Program-made: the position numbers and the translations under genes
The notes under the pieces: model-generated
Seen by the model: only the letters and a program-made list of their open reading frames with translations
Database searches by the model: none
What the model was told of the DNA's origin: nothing
In this document: piece after piece, positions 24,677-33,846 of the stretch
How the letters are laid out: every line of letters begins with the position of its first letter
Position numbering within the stretch: the stretch's first letter is position 1
Assembly (NCBI RefSeq): GCF_014645515.1
Contig: NZ_BMLW01000013.1
Location: forward strand, 62,001 to 126,000
Length of the DNA stretch: 64,000 nucleotides
Reading direction: 5' to 3'
Source: Oceanobacillus neutriphilus
GTDB taxonomy: Bacteria > Bacillota > Bacilli > Bacillales > Amphibacillaceae

Positions 24677-26044
24677 TTATGACTTTAATTTTTTATTCGC
24701 TTTAGGCTTATTAGGTACAGGAAGGCACATAGTAAATTTTGCTCCGCCCAATTTTTTTGACTTGCCAGCATATATTTTTCCATTTGACTGTTCAATAATT
24801 GCCCGGGCAATAGCAAGCCCCAGTCCAGTTTCTCCGCCCTTTCCTTTAATAAATCGATGGAAGATCTTATCCATATCTTCTTCGGAAACTCCTTTTCCAT
24901 CATCCTCAATATCAAAAAAGATGTAATTCTTTTTCTTATACGCATGGATAGACACCTCCTCACGAGCATATCTAATAGCATTAAATACCACATTCGAAAC
25001 AGCTCGCAACAGTTTTTCTTCATCTGCATAAACCGTAATGGAACCGTCCACCTTCTGTTGAAGCTTCAGCTTATTTTCATTGACGATCGGCAATGCTTTA
25101 CTCGAAATCCCATCAACGAAAGCCTGCACGTCAATCTCTGTTTCCTCGTACACATCAGGCTGGGAATCTAATTTAGCAAGCAGAATCATCTCATTGATAA
25201 TTTTCTTCAGCCTGCTGACCTCTGTTACCATAACGTCTAAGCCTTTTTCCGCGTCCTCCTCATCAAAAATACCGTCACGAATTCCCTCTGCATAGCCCTG
25301 AATCGTCATAAGGGGTGTTTTCAGCTCATGACTCGCATTTTGGAAGAAGGTCTGCTGCGATTTCATATATTGCTCCAGTGTCTGCGCCATATCGTAGACA
25401 CTTTGCTCTACTTCTTTTATCTCACCGCTTGCCCGGATCCTTTTCATTTGATCAAATTGCCGATTTTCCACCTTTTTCAGCTCTTTTTTAAGCAGGGACA
25501 ATGGCGTAACCAGTTTATTCGTCATAAAATAGCTTAAAATAACTGCAGCTAGTGCACCAATTAAAAATACCCACGCCAGCCGGAAGAAAAAGTTCTGCTG
25601 TACAGCTCTTAAATCATTGATTGGTGTTAATAAGATTAATTCCAGCCCTGATTGCTCTGGCGAAAATATAATTCTTTGCGTTACGAAACGATCATTTCCA
25701 TGCTGCCACAGTGTTTCTTCATTATCTTCAAAGTTATTTTCATCGAAAAATTCATTTACTACAGAAATTGACATGGTTGAGAATAAGACCGTATCTAAAT
25801 TCCGGTCATACAAGAACAACTGTAAATCCTGATCCTGTAAAAAGTCATTGATATTCCGGTACTCACTTGCATCATCGTATTCTGAAAGAAAATTAATCAA
25901 TAATTCTCCCGTCTCTGCAAGCTGGCGCTGCTCATCTTGAATTAATACATCTAAAACGAGCGAATAAATAACTAACCCTGCAGCTGTCATGATTACAAGG
26001 AGCAATGCTGTAAAAGCAGCATTTAATTGTGATTGTAATTTCAT
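24677..26044 (-). CDS. Secretion-stress sensor kinase CssS
   Basis: 455 residues: TM helix about 10-32, extracellular sensor about 33-150, TM helix about 152-172, HAMP, DHp with His239 in ASHELKTPL, and an HATPase domain with NAIRYA, DDGKGV and GGETGLGLAIARA. In B. subtilis CssS senses misfolded exported protein and phosphorylates CssR, which turns on htrA and htrB. The name rests on position: kinase, regulator and a divergent HtrA-type protease form the same block as B. subtilis cssS-cssR-yvtA. Two bases separate it from the regulator gene. Confidence 0.88.
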   Translation of the reverse strand: MKLQSQLNAAFTALLLVIMTAAGLVIYSLVLDVLIQDEQRQLAETGELLINFLSEYDDASEYRNINDFLQDQDLQLFLYDRNLDTVLFSTMSISVVNEFFDENNFEDNEETLWQHGNDRFVTQRIIFSPEQSGLELILLTPINDLRAVQQNFFFRLAWVFLIGALAAVILSYFMTNKLVTPLSLLKKELKKVENRQFDQMKRIRASGEIKEVEQSVYDMAQTLEQYMKSQQTFFQNASHELKTPLMTIQGYAEGIRDGIFDEEDAEKGLDVMVTEVSRLKKIINEMILLAKLDSQPDVYEETEIDVQAFVDGISSKALPIVNENKLKLQQKVDGSITVYADEEKLLRAVSNVVFNAIRYAREEVSIHAYKKKNYIFFDIEDDGKGVSEEDMDKIFHRFIKGKGGETGLGLAIARAIIEQSNGKIYAGKSKKLGGAKFTMCLPVPNKPKANKKLKS

Positions 26045-26046
26045 TG

Positions 26047-26736
26047 CTATGCTTCCTCATCTTTTCTCAGACGATAGCCGAATCCCCATACTGTTTCTAG
26101 AGGAATATTCTCCATCTTTTTACGAATTCGTTTCATTAGATCATCCACAGCCCGGTCGCTGCCAAAATAATCATCCCCCCATACCTTTACCAGCAATTCC
26201 TCACGGGAAAAAGCACGGTTGGGGTTCTCTGCCAAAAGAAGCAGCATATCATATTCTTTTGCCGTTGTTTCATATTCTATCCCTTCAAAAAATACTCTGC
26301 GCTCATTCTTATAAACCAGGAGCTGATCCACCTTGACACGATCATCGGCTTCCTTATCCATAATAGACTTTGGCTGAACCCTTTTGAACAGCCTTTTCAT
26401 ACGGGCAATTAATTCCCTTGGGCTGAACGGCTTTGTCAGATAATCATCGCCGCCAAGCTCTAATCCCAGAATTTTATCAATTTCCTCATCTTTGGCTGAA
26501 ATAATTATGATTGGAACGTCACTTTCATTCCTGATCTTTTTGCAAAATTCATAACCGTCCATTCCCGGGAGCATAATATCTAATACCCACATATCAGGAG
26601 GATTGTTTTCCCATAGTGTCCAGCCATCTTCAGCATTATCTAATACGGTTACCTGGTATCCTTCTTTTTTTAAATAAGCAACGACAATATCTTGTATGTT
26701 TTTATCATCTTCTATCAAACCGATATGATATGACAT
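26047..26736 (-). CDS. Secretion-stress response regulator CssR
   Basis: 229 residues. Receiver domain with Asp53 in VLDIMLPGMDGYEF, Thr/Ser switch in IIISAKD and Lys in TKPF; OmpR-type winged helix about 130-224 ending in VWGFGYRL. GAAGAGGTG-type ribosome site before the ATG. It should bind direct repeats in the 260-bp gap it shares with htrB and activate that promoter, which has a good -10 but no -35. Confidence 0.9.
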   Translation of the reverse strand: MSYHIGLIEDDKNIQDIVVAYLKKEGYQVTVLDNAEDGWTLWENNPPDMWVLDIMLPGMDGYEFCKKIRNESDVPIIIISAKDEEIDKILGLELGGDDYLTKPFSPRELIARMKRLFKRVQPKSIMDKEADDRVKVDQLLVYKNERRVFFEGIEYETTAKEYDMLLLLAENPNRAFSREELLVKVWGDDYFGSDRAVDDLMKRIRKKMENIPLETVWGFGYRLRKDEEA

Positions 26737-26908
26737 ATGTTCTTCACCTCTTCAAATACAATATAAACTGGAAGTTCTTTTCCTGCAAATAAGGCTTGCA
26801 TACTGGATATAATTATAGTTTGGAAAAAAGCATATATTTCATAAAATTTCATTTTACACTATCTATTTTTACATGAATATACTTCCAATGACAAATCAAG
26901 TTCAAGAT

Positions 26909-26962
26909 TACACAGTTTTTACACAATTATACCAAAAGATTTCCCACGATACGCACTATAAT
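26909..26962 (+). promoter_or_regulatory. Probable CssR-controlled htrB promoter
   Basis: TATAAT at 26957-26962 is a consensus -10, but no -35 hexamer stands 17 bp before it. TACACA occurs at 26909 and again at 26920, an 11-bp direct repeat embedded in TTTTTACACA. TTTTCACA-like octamers are, from memory, described at CssR targets in B. subtilis. An activator-dependent promoter is the natural reading. Confidence 0.6.
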
Positions 26963-26996
26963 AAAGATAAATCAAATAACTTGGAGGTGCTTTTCA

Positions 26997-28349
26997 ATGA
27001 GTAATAACGATTATCAAAATGAAAAAAATGAACATGTTCCGGGTGAGATGGAAAATAAAGACACTCATCAAGATGATGAAGCATCGACAATTGAAGAAAA
27101 TAGATCAGAGCAAGATTCAACAAATGAACAGCAAACAACATACACTGCTTCATCAGAAACGAAACCGGAAAGACCAAAAAAGTCTAAAGGCTGGGTCCGC
27201 GGTTTTTTTAGCGGAGCACTTGGAGGTATTGTTTCTGCCGTACTCGTTATCATGCTTCTGGGAAATCAATTGTTGTCAGCTTCCGGTGATACGGCGAACC
27301 CGGCTGGAGAACAAAGCGCAACATCCAGTGAGTCATCCGAGTCCGTCATTCCTACTTTGGCTTCTGATGATGCAGATGTGTCCGCTGATGTCTCTGAGGT
27401 ATCCAAAGCCGTTGTAGGTGTCATTAATATGCAGCAGCAAAACCTGTGGGAAGACAGCCAGGAAGCTGGAACCGGATCAGGAATCATTTATAAAAAAGAA
27501 GACGGAAAAGCTTATGTCATCACAAATAACCACGTTGTAGAAGGTGCTGAGCAAGTCCAAGTTGCTCTGGATGAAGAACATCAAGTAGATGCAACTGTAC
27601 TTGGAACAGATGCTTTAACAGACTTAGCAGTACTTGAAATTGATGGTGAATATGTCGACACAGTAGCTAATTTAGGATCCAGTGAAGATACGCAAGTTGG
27701 AGAAACAGTACTTGCTATTGGAAACCCTCTCGGAATGGACTTTAATAACAGTGTAACAAAAGGTATTATCAGTGGATTAAATCGTTCTGTAGAAGTAGAT
27801 ACAAATGGAGACGGTGCGGCTGACTGGGTAACTGAGGTTCTGCAGACAGATGCAGCAATTAACCCGGGTAACAGTGGTGGAGCATTAGTTAATTCAAACG
27901 GTGATGTTATCGGCATTAACTCTATGAAAATCTCCCAAAGTCAAGTAGAAGGAATTGGTTTTGCGATTCCAATTGACGAAGCTCTCCCAATCATCGAAAA
28001 ACTGGAAACAGACGGTGAGGTTTCTCGTCCATTAATTGGTATTTCTACTGCACCATTAAGTCAAGTACCGGCAGAATATCAGCAGAAAATTCAGCTACCT
28101 GACGATGTGGAAGGCGGTATGGTCATTGCTAATGTACAGCCAGATTCTCCTGCAGATAATGCTAATCTGCAACAATTTGACGTCATTACTAAAATCAATG
28201 GAAATCCTGTCACATCTATAATCGATCTCCGAAAAGAGCTTTATGCTCAAGGTCAGGCTGGAGAGCATGTAGAAATCGAATTCATACGTGACGGTGAAGT
28301 ACATTCTATTACGTTAAAAATGGATGAGCTTCAAACCAATGAATCTTAA
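26997..28349 (+). CDS. HtrA/DegP-type membrane serine protease (HtrB)
   Basis: 450 residues: a hydrophilic cytoplasmic N terminus of about 65 residues, one membrane helix (about 70-92), a trypsin-like domain with catalytic triad His179 (NNHVVEGA), Asp209 (TDLAVL) and Ser293 (GNSGGAL), and one C-terminal PDZ domain (about 350-440). It faces the cell wall side and degrades or refolds misfolded exported proteins. TTGGAGGTG precedes the ATG. It is divergent from cssR and is its expected target. It ends at a strong terminator. Confidence 0.95.
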   Translation: MSNNDYQNEKNEHVPGEMENKDTHQDDEASTIEENRSEQDSTNEQQTTYTASSETKPERPKKSKGWVRGFFSGALGGIVSAVLVIMLLGNQLLSASGDTANPAGEQSATSSESSESVIPTLASDDADVSADVSEVSKAVVGVINMQQQNLWEDSQEAGTGSGIIYKKEDGKAYVITNNHVVEGAEQVQVALDEEHQVDATVLGTDALTDLAVLEIDGEYVDTVANLGSSEDTQVGETVLAIGNPLGMDFNNSVTKGIISGLNRSVEVDTNGDGAADWVTEVLQTDAAINPGNSGGALVNSNGDVIGINSMKISQSQVEGIGFAIPIDEALPIIEKLETDGEVSRPLIGISTAPLSQVPAEYQQKIQLPDDVEGGMVIANVQPDSPADNANLQQFDVITKINGNPVTSIIDLRKELYAQGQAGEHVEIEFIRDGEVHSITLKMDELQTNES

Positions 28350-28388
28350 TCAAAAATAAGAAGCGCAACAGATATTTATTGAAATGTT

Positions 28389-28433
28389 AAAAGCGGCATG
28401 CAGGAGCAAATCAAAGCTCTGCGTGCCGCTTTT
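28389..28433 (+). terminator. Intrinsic terminator of htrB
   Basis: AAAAGCGGCATGCAGGAGC pairs with GCTCTGCGTGCCGCTTTT around a short loop, with one mismatch. Confidence 0.88.
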
Positions 28434-28631
28434 GTTATTTATCATTCTTTTTCCAGAATAATATTGACTTTTCCGCATAGGATACGTTGAATTGGCAATT
28501 GTGTAAAAAAGTCTTTTAATAAGAAAATCAATCCAATAAACCCTACCTTTCCTCCTAAAATTCCTATATAATTAACAATTAAAGCAGGATTTATCATATC
28601 TTGTCGAATTATTTTGAAAGGAAGTGATTTT

Positions 28632-29504
28632 TTGATTTGTCCATCATGTAATCAAGAAACGGAGGAAGGAAAGTTTTGTACGAAATGCGGGCAGCCTTTA
28701 CAGCGGGAAAGTACATCTAATCAAGCTGCCGAGCCTGTAGAAGCTGTTAAACCAGCGAATGAACCTGTTTATACAGAACAGCCCAATGAATCTGTAAATG
28801 AGCAAGCCGGTAAAGAACAGACAGCGCCAACTGCAGAAACAGCTGGTCAAACTGCCCAACAGCAGCAGCCAGAAACAACGCCTTACACAATGAATGACTT
28901 GGGAAAAGCAGTTAAAAATGCCTCAGGCGGCTTTGGCCAGTTCTTCCTTAATCAGCTGAAGTCCCCTGGGAAAGCAAGAAGCCTTACAGAACAAAGCTGG
29001 GTTTCCGGAGCAATAACAATTGTATTAACAGCACTTTTATATACTATCGTATTGTACATTACACTTAATGAAATATCCTCCTCATCACCACCATTTGTGG
29101 AATCTTTTTTAGTGCCTTTTCTTAAATTCTTGCTATTCTTTGTTATATCTGTCGCAGTAATTTTCGGCACAGGAAAGCTTATGGGCAGCCAGGACAATTT
29201 CTTTAGTACAACTGCAAAAACCGGCGGCTATCTTCTTCCTTATACAGTGCTTTTTCTTGCAGTGTATTTGTTAGCAGGCATTGGGCTGGATTTCATGATT
29301 TATGTCATGTTTTTGGCTATCCTTGCACCAATTTTAATTATACCGACTTATGTATTAATGGAGTCCCTCCCAAGAGAAATTGATAAGGTATACGCGTTTA
29401 TGGTTGTTTACTTAATACAACTTATCTCAGGTTACTATTTGTTCCTGAAGACGTTTTTTGTTACTATATTTGAAAGTATGATGGGTTCCTTCCCTTTTTT
29501 CTAA
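28632..29504 (+). CDS. Zinc-ribbon membrane protein of unknown function
   Basis: 290 residues from a TTG at 28632, placed seven bases after AAGGAAGTG; an earlier in-frame TTG at 28614 overlaps that site. The N terminus is a zinc ribbon (CPSCNQETEEGKFCTKCG), then a Gln/Glu/Pro/Ala-rich linker to about residue 95, then five or six membrane helices of a Yip1-like or YcgE-like membrane block. Function is unknown. It is monocistronic and followed by a terminator. Confidence 0.75.
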   Translation: MICPSCNQETEEGKFCTKCGQPLQRESTSNQAAEPVEAVKPANEPVYTEQPNESVNEQAGKEQTAPTAETAGQTAQQQQPETTPYTMNDLGKAVKNASGGFGQFFLNQLKSPGKARSLTEQSWVSGAITIVLTALLYTIVLYITLNEISSSSPPFVESFLVPFLKFLLFFVISVAVIFGTGKLMGSQDNFFSTTAKTGGYLLPYTVLFLAVYLLAGIGLDFMIYVMFLAILAPILIIPTYVLMESLPREIDKVYAFMVVYLIQLISGYYLFLKTFFVTIFESMMGSFPFF

Positions 29505-29551
29505 ATTGCCTTTATTAGTGAAAGCAGCCATTTATTTTTTTATTTGTGAAC

Positions 29552-29594
29552 AAAAACTGCTCCTCTACATATAAGTTGAGGAAGCAGTTTTTTT
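29552..29594. terminator. Intrinsic terminator
   Basis: AAAAACTGCT-CTC pairs with GAG-AAGCAGTTTTT and is followed by more T residues. It follows the zinc-ribbon gene and converges on yteA. Confidence 0.85.
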
Positions 29595-29635
29595 GTACGC
29601 CATCTAATCCAGCTGGTTTACCAGCACTTTTCGGC

Positions 29636-30247
29636 TTATTCTTCATCGTCAATTCTCTGTTCATATGCCTCATGATTAGGCATCACACCTGTATACTTCC
29701 CTTCTATGTCTGCCGCCAGAAAGTCCTCCGGGTCAATTTCTTTTTCTTCTTCATCTCCAAAGTCATTGAAATTCCCCGCATACTCTATAGATGAACTGGA
29801 TGTTCCATACTGCCTGACGTCTTCCCAGCTATTTTCTCCACCATCATCCCTGCCTTTAAATACTTCTTTAGGTGGTGTATCTCCATGATAAGCTGGTTTC
29901 TCTGCATGCTCCACACAGCAATCAGCTGTCGGCAATGCTTCTAAGCGTTCGGGATCAATATTTCCTCCACACACCTTACAGATGCCATACGTTCCTTCTT
30001 CCATTGCATGAAGAGAATTGTTTATCTCTTCCAGTTCTGATTCCGCAAGCCTTCGTAAAGCGCTGTCCCTCTCTTTGTCAAAGAGCTCTGTACCAGTATC
30101 AGCAGGATGATTATCGTAATTAGATAATTCACCTGATACTTCCTGACTGAATTCATATATTGCCTCTGTCTCTTGATTTATTTTTTCAATTAATTCCTCC
30201 TGCCTTGCAAGAATACGTTTCTTCAGCTGGTTTATATTGATCTTCAT
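29636..30247 (-). CDS. YteA family TraR/DksA-type sporulation protein
   Basis: 203 residues. The coiled-coil N-terminal arm (about 1-85) is followed by a four-residue zinc finger CKVCG...CCVEH (about 93-117), typical of DksA/TraR proteins that enter the secondary channel of RNA polymerase. The C-terminal extension with GENSWEDVRQYGTSSS and MPNHEAYEQRI defines the Bacillales YteA family (general stress/sporulation associated). GGGGGAGGA precedes the ATG. Its target genes are unknown. Confidence 0.88.
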   Translation of the reverse strand: MKININQLKKRILARQEELIEKINQETEAIYEFSQEVSGELSNYDNHPADTGTELFDKERDSALRRLAESELEEINNSLHAMEEGTYGICKVCGGNIDPERLEALPTADCCVEHAEKPAYHGDTPPKEVFKGRDDGGENSWEDVRQYGTSSSSIEYAGNFNDFGDEEEKEIDPEDFLAADIEGKYTGVMPNHEAYEQRIDDEE

Positions 30248-30407
30248 TGTTCTCCTCCCCCTTTATACATTCATAAGCAACTGCTGTTTTATTGTGAAAT
30301 CATTTTATACTTTATGTATCCTGCATGATTCAATGCAAGGCAATCGTTGCCAAGTTAAATAAGAATAATTTTATAAAAGATACTAAAATCCTATTAACTG
30401 AAAATAG

Positions 30408-30420
30408 TTGCGTTTCGCAA
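30408..30420. promoter_or_regulatory. Short palindrome ahead of ykwC
   Basis: TTGCGTTTCGCAA is a perfect 5+3+5 palindrome about 50 bp before the ykwC start. It may be an operator; the regulator is unknown. Confidence 0.3.
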
Positions 30421-30471
30421 ATTTTCGTGACAAACTCAAAGTAAAGCATCTATACAAAGGAGATGGATATA

Positions 30472-31368
30472 ATGATAAATGCATCAACTGCAACAATTGG
30501 CTTTATTGGTTTAGGTGTTATGGGGAAAAGCATGGTAAAAAATTTAATGGACGCCGGCTATAGCCTGAATGTTTACACGAGGACAAAATCAAAAGCAGAA
30601 GAACTGCTGGAAATGGGTGCAAACTGGTATGATGATCCGGCCAGCTTAGCAAAAGCAAGTGATGTAATTATTACGATGGTTGGATATCCTGCTGATGTAG
30701 AAAAAGTCTATTTTGGGGATAATGGCATTTTAAAAAATGCGAAAAAAAATACTTACGTTATTGATATGACAACCTCCAAGCCCGGCCTGGCGATTGAAAT
30801 TTATGAAGCAGCAAAAAAAGAAGGCCTGGCAGCTTTAGATGCTCCTGTCTCCGGTGGAGATATCGGGGCAAAAAATGGTACATTGGCAATCATGGCCGGA
30901 GGAGATAAAAAAGCTTTTGATGAAATTGCTCCAATATTTCGGGTTTTGGGTGAAAGAATTCATTTACTCGGACCTGCCGGAGCTGGACAGCATACGAAAA
31001 TGGCAAATCAAATTGCAATCGCAACCAATATGATCGGGGTTTGTGAATCAATTATATATGCAAAGAAAGCAGGATTAAATGCAGAAGAAGTACTAGCAAC
31101 CATTTCTACTGGGGCTGCTGCCAGCTTTTCTCTGTCCAATCTGGGTAAAAGAATGCTTGAACGGGATTATGAGCCCGGATTTTATGTGAAGCATTTTATT
31201 AAGGATATGGAAATTGCCTTAGAATCTGCCCATACTATGGGGATGCCGGCGCCCGGGCTGGAATTATCATTGAAGCTTTATAAAGAATTAGCTGACATGG
31301 GTGAAGCTGACAGCGGAACACAAGCGTTAATTAAATTGCTTGCACATGAAGCAGAGCTGACATTGTAA
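30472..31368 (+). CDS. 3-hydroxyisobutyrate dehydrogenase-like oxidoreductase (YkwC)
   Basis: 298 residues from the ATG at 30472, nine bases after AAAGGAG. The Rossmann motif GFIGLGVMGKSM opens the protein, followed by the substrate motif DAPVSGGDIGAKNGTLAIMAGG (about 122) and the catalytic Lys in GAGQHTKMANQ (about 170). This is the beta-hydroxyacid dehydrogenase family; the substrate may be a tartronate semialdehyde- or hydroxyisobutyrate-like acid. Residue-level likeness to B. subtilis YkwC is high as I recall it. Monocistronic with a perfect terminator. Confidence 0.9.
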   Translation: MINASTATIGFIGLGVMGKSMVKNLMDAGYSLNVYTRTKSKAEELLEMGANWYDDPASLAKASDVIITMVGYPADVEKVYFGDNGILKNAKKNTYVIDMTTSKPGLAIEIYEAAKKEGLAALDAPVSGGDIGAKNGTLAIMAGGDKKAFDEIAPIFRVLGERIHLLGPAGAGQHTKMANQIAIATNMIGVCESIIYAKKAGLNAEEVLATISTGAAASFSLSNLGKRMLERDYEPGFYVKHFIKDMEIALESAHTMGMPAPGLELSLKLYKELADMGEADSGTQALIKLLAHEAELTL

Positions 31369-31410
31369 GCAGGTTCATTTTATATAATCGAGTAGAGGGA
31401 AAAGCTAATT

Positions 31411-31450
31411 AGAAAACCCCGAATGTCTATCAAGACATTCGGGGTTTTCT
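31411..31450. terminator. Perfect intrinsic terminator
   Basis: AGAAAACCCCGAATGTC pairs without mismatch with GACATTCGGGGTTTTCT around a 6-nt loop. It follows ykwC and can also stop transcripts of the cold-shock gene. Confidence 0.92.
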
Positions 31451-31490
31451 AACCAGGCTGCCCTAGCTTTTTATATTACTCATATTCGAA

Positions 31491-31688
31491 TTAGATACGA
31501 ACTACATTTGCAGCTTGTGGGCCACGGTTGCCTTCAACGATTTCGAATTCAACATCTTGACCTTCTTCAAGAGTTTTGAATCCTTCAGCTTGAATTGCAG
31601 AGAAATGTACAAATACGTCATCTCCATCTTCACGCTCGATGAAACCAAAACCTTTTTCTGCATTAAACCATTTTACTTTACCAGTCAT
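31491..31688 (-). CDS. Cold-shock protein (CspA/CspB family)
   Basis: 65 residues from the ATG at 31688, seven bases after AAGGAGGT. It is a single OB-fold domain with both RNA-binding motifs, KGFGFI and VFVHFSAI. It binds single-stranded RNA and DNA and melts mRNA structure in the cold and during growth. A promoter at 31806-31834 leaves an untranslated leader of about 110 nt, the usual arrangement for cold-induced translation control. Confidence 0.95.
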   Translation of the reverse strand: MTGKVKWFNAEKGFGFIEREDGDDVFVHFSAIQAEGFKTLEEGQDVEFEIVEGNRGPQAANVVRI

Positions 31689-31805
31689 TATCATGACCTC
31701 CTTATACAAGATATGCAAAGTCATTGAAACCTAAATACTTTTACACCGTCTTGAAAAAGAGATCGTAAAGTATTCTTGTAACTCCAATTACCTTTTGCAA
31801 GTATT

Positions 31806-31834
31806 ATTTTAACCCCTTTCATAAAAAAATGCAA
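31806..31834 (-). promoter_or_regulatory. Promoter of the cold-shock gene
   Basis: On the minus strand: -35 TTGCAT (31829-31834), 17-bp spacer, -10 TAAAAT (31806-31811). The long leader it implies is typical of csp genes. The remaining upstream sequence to 32069 shows nothing further. Confidence 0.65.
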
Positions 31835-32069
31835 GTGAATATCGGTGAGTATTATTAAACAAAATTCGACGTTTTTCAACGGAAGAAGCGTTTTCATAAA
31901 ACTGCAACTGCCGCTTCTATAAAATCCATAATTTTTTATAATTACCATAAATAGTAACCAGCTATTATTTACCTGTTTAAAAGGGATAAAAATACAAAAA
32001 TACAAAATTATAATATAAAAGGAAACTTATTCAGTGGAAATCTTTCAGCCTGTTACACTGCACAAGATG

Positions 32070-32102
32070 AAACTCCCCTTATATAATATATAAAGGGAGT
32101 TC
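32070..32102 (-). terminator. Hairpin after the coat gene pair
   Basis: GAACTCCC pairs with GGGGAGTTTC around AT-rich self-complementary sequence. There is no strong T run, so termination is only likely. Confidence 0.5.
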
Positions 32103-32144
32103 GGGTAAAAAGATATACTTTTATTATTTTGCTGCAAAAAGTTC

Positions 32145-32576
32145 TTACAAAATATCCAGGCTTACTACAATTGCCAGCAGCAATTGAATTAATAGCTGAA
32201 TATTAATTGCAATATCAACATCTGTTGTTGTTATATTAACATTTTTCGATTTTTCAACAATAGTTTTTTGACGGTTGCTTTGTTTCGTTTTCATCACTTG
32301 TTCTAAATCCTGGAAAACAGCCTTTGCCTTATCAGAATCACCTAATGAAATACTGAGGACTAGAGCAATAGCCACTTCAATACCTACCTGTAAGCTGATA
32401 GCTGCTTGTGTATCAGTCGTTGTTACAGTAACTCCCTCGGAGTCTTTAATAATAATCCATTCCTCTGAGGACTGTATTGTTAAGTTCTTTTGTTCTCCGT
32501 CCTGCTCTACATCTGCTTGATTATTACGGTCGTCATCACAGTAGTCTAAGGCTCTCCACTCTTTTTTGTGCATCAT
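32145..32576 (-). CDS. Spore coat protein, Coat_X domain (CotX/CotV-like)
   Basis: 143 residues. The C-terminal 100 residues hold two successive Coat_X units, each opening with a (V/I)T(T/V)TDT/V motif and a hydrophobic SLQ- or NIQ-containing stretch, the last ending in VVSLDIL. Proteins with this domain lie in the insoluble outer coat or crust of Bacillus spores. AAAGGAGTG precedes the ATG. It sits 34 bp downstream of a longer paralogue and is probably cotranscribed with it late in the mother cell. Confidence 0.85.
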   Translation of the reverse strand: MMHKKEWRALDYCDDDRNNQADVEQDGEQKNLTIQSSEEWIIIKDSEGVTVTTTDTQAAISLQVGIEVAIALVLSISLGDSDKAKAVFQDLEQVMKTKQSNRQKTIVEKSKNVNITTTDVDIAINIQLLIQLLLAIVVSLDIL

Positions 32577-32610
32577 TTTATTTTACACTCCTTTCTATAC
32601 CGTATTGGGA

Positions 32611-33147
32611 TTACAGAATATCAATCATGATTACCAGAGCAATGAGTATTTGTAAAAGCAGTTGAATATTTACCGAAATATCAGTGTCCGTTGTTGTAAC
32701 CGTTGCATCTTTTGTATTATAAATAAATATTTTTTGTTTATTGACTTGACTGGAACTGATTGTTTGCATTAGTTCTTGTTCGACTGCTTCTTCATCTGCA
32801 GAATCAGCAATAGATAAACGAATAACAATGGAAATAGCTAATTGTAAAGCTGCTTGCAAAGATGCACTGATCTGAGTGTCTGTTGAGTTCACTGTGATAT
32901 TGCATGACTCTTTTACCCAGATAACCTCTGCAGACTCCTGTTCCATATACGAATATTCGTCTCCATCTTGAACAACACTTGCCTCACCAAAATTCGGGCT
33001 AAAGGAATTTTCAAAATAAGCTGGTGCAGATTGGTAATTATTTGTATCGCAGTCTGTTTCTTTAGGTTGACACGCATAATCGTCTCCATACAAATCTTCA
33101 TGGAAACGATTTGTTCCTTCTGTTTTACTTCTGTAGACAGACATCAA
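32611..33147 (-). CDS. Spore coat protein, Coat_X domain (CotX-like)
   Basis: 178 residues: a Cys- and Asn-containing N-terminal half of about 75 residues, followed by two Coat_X units (STDTQISASLQ... and TTTDTDISVNIQ...IDIL). It is a paralogue of the next gene with a longer N terminus. It should be made in the mother cell and assembled in the spore crust. AAAGGAG precedes the ATG and a sigma-K-type -10 lies 29 bp upstream. Confidence 0.85.
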   Translation of the reverse strand: MMSVYRSKTEGTNRFHEDLYGDDYACQPKETDCDTNNYQSAPAYFENSFSPNFGEASVVQDGDEYSYMEQESAEVIWVKESCNITVNSTDTQISASLQAALQLAISIVIRLSIADSADEEAVEQELMQTISSSQVNKQKIFIYNTKDATVTTTDTDISVNIQLLLQILIALVIMIDIL

Positions 33148-33175
33148 TTAACACTCCTTTCTAAAAGTACTAAAA

Positions 33176-33184
33176 TAATTTATG
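33176..33184 (-). promoter_or_regulatory. Possible sigma-K -10 element
   Basis: The minus strand reads CATAAATTA, matching the sigma-K -10 form CATA-NNN-TA. It is well placed for transcription of both coat genes; the -35 (AC) was not assigned with certainty. Confidence 0.5.
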
Positions 33185-33360
33185 GTATTGATAACTATAC
33201 TTCCTGTACACCCGCACAAAGAACACGGAAAATAACAAAATCACCTAGTCCAAATTTTAGGGAATATGCAATAAAAGGAACCTTATAAAGAGAAAATTTA
33301 TTTTCATCTCTAATCTAATAAAAACAGGAAAATAGCATCATGGAATTTTTGCTGCCACAT

Positions 33361-33397
33361 AAAAATGTGAAGAAATAGTTGATTTTCTCCACATTTT
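33361..33397. terminator. Bidirectional hairpin terminator
   Basis: AAAATGTG-AGAAA pairs with TTTCT-CACATTTT. It lies directly after the small gene at 33406-33618 on the minus strand, with T residues beyond. Confidence 0.75.
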
Positions 33398-33405
33398 CAA
33401 AATCT

Positions 33406-33618
33406 CTATTCTTCCGTTTTAGATTCGTTTCTTTTTTGCTGAAACTCCTCCACTTGCTGTTTTAGATCTGTAACCATTTCCTTCAGCATTTCGCGCTGCT
33501 TTTCGGAAAGGTTATTTTTGACCTCTTCCGGTTTTATACCATTTTTACGAAATACACTGTCTACCATTACCTCAACCAGTTTATCCGGCATATTTACTTT
33601 TTTAGATGATTCACTCAT
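33406..33618 (-). CDS. Small coiled-coil protein, possibly CotW-like
   Basis: 70 residues, highly charged and helical (MPDKLVEVMVDSVFRKNG, then LSEKQREMLKEMVTDLKQQV). AAGGAGGAC precedes the ATG. Its position just upstream of the coat genes suggests a spore coat role such as CotW of the B. subtilis cotVWXYZ group, but I cannot confirm the family. The hairpin after it separates its transcript from the coat pair. Confidence 0.6.
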   Translation of the reverse strand: MSESSKKVNMPDKLVEVMVDSVFRKNGIKPEEVKNNLSEKQREMLKEMVTDLKQQVEEFQQKRNESKTEE

Positions 33619-33846
33619 TGTTTTGTCCTCCTTCCATCATAGATACTTCATTTTATGGAAAGCAGGGCCGGATTGATTATGCTCAAGTCCAAGGGCTTCT
33701 AAATAATGGTGGACATATTTCGTTGTTATAGACTGGAATCAAGCAGAAAAACATGCTAAAATAAAAAATTGCAAGACGAAAAATGAATAAACAAAACCAG
33801 ACTCATTTGTATCTTGCAAATACAAAATGAACAGGTGGTAAACCAA

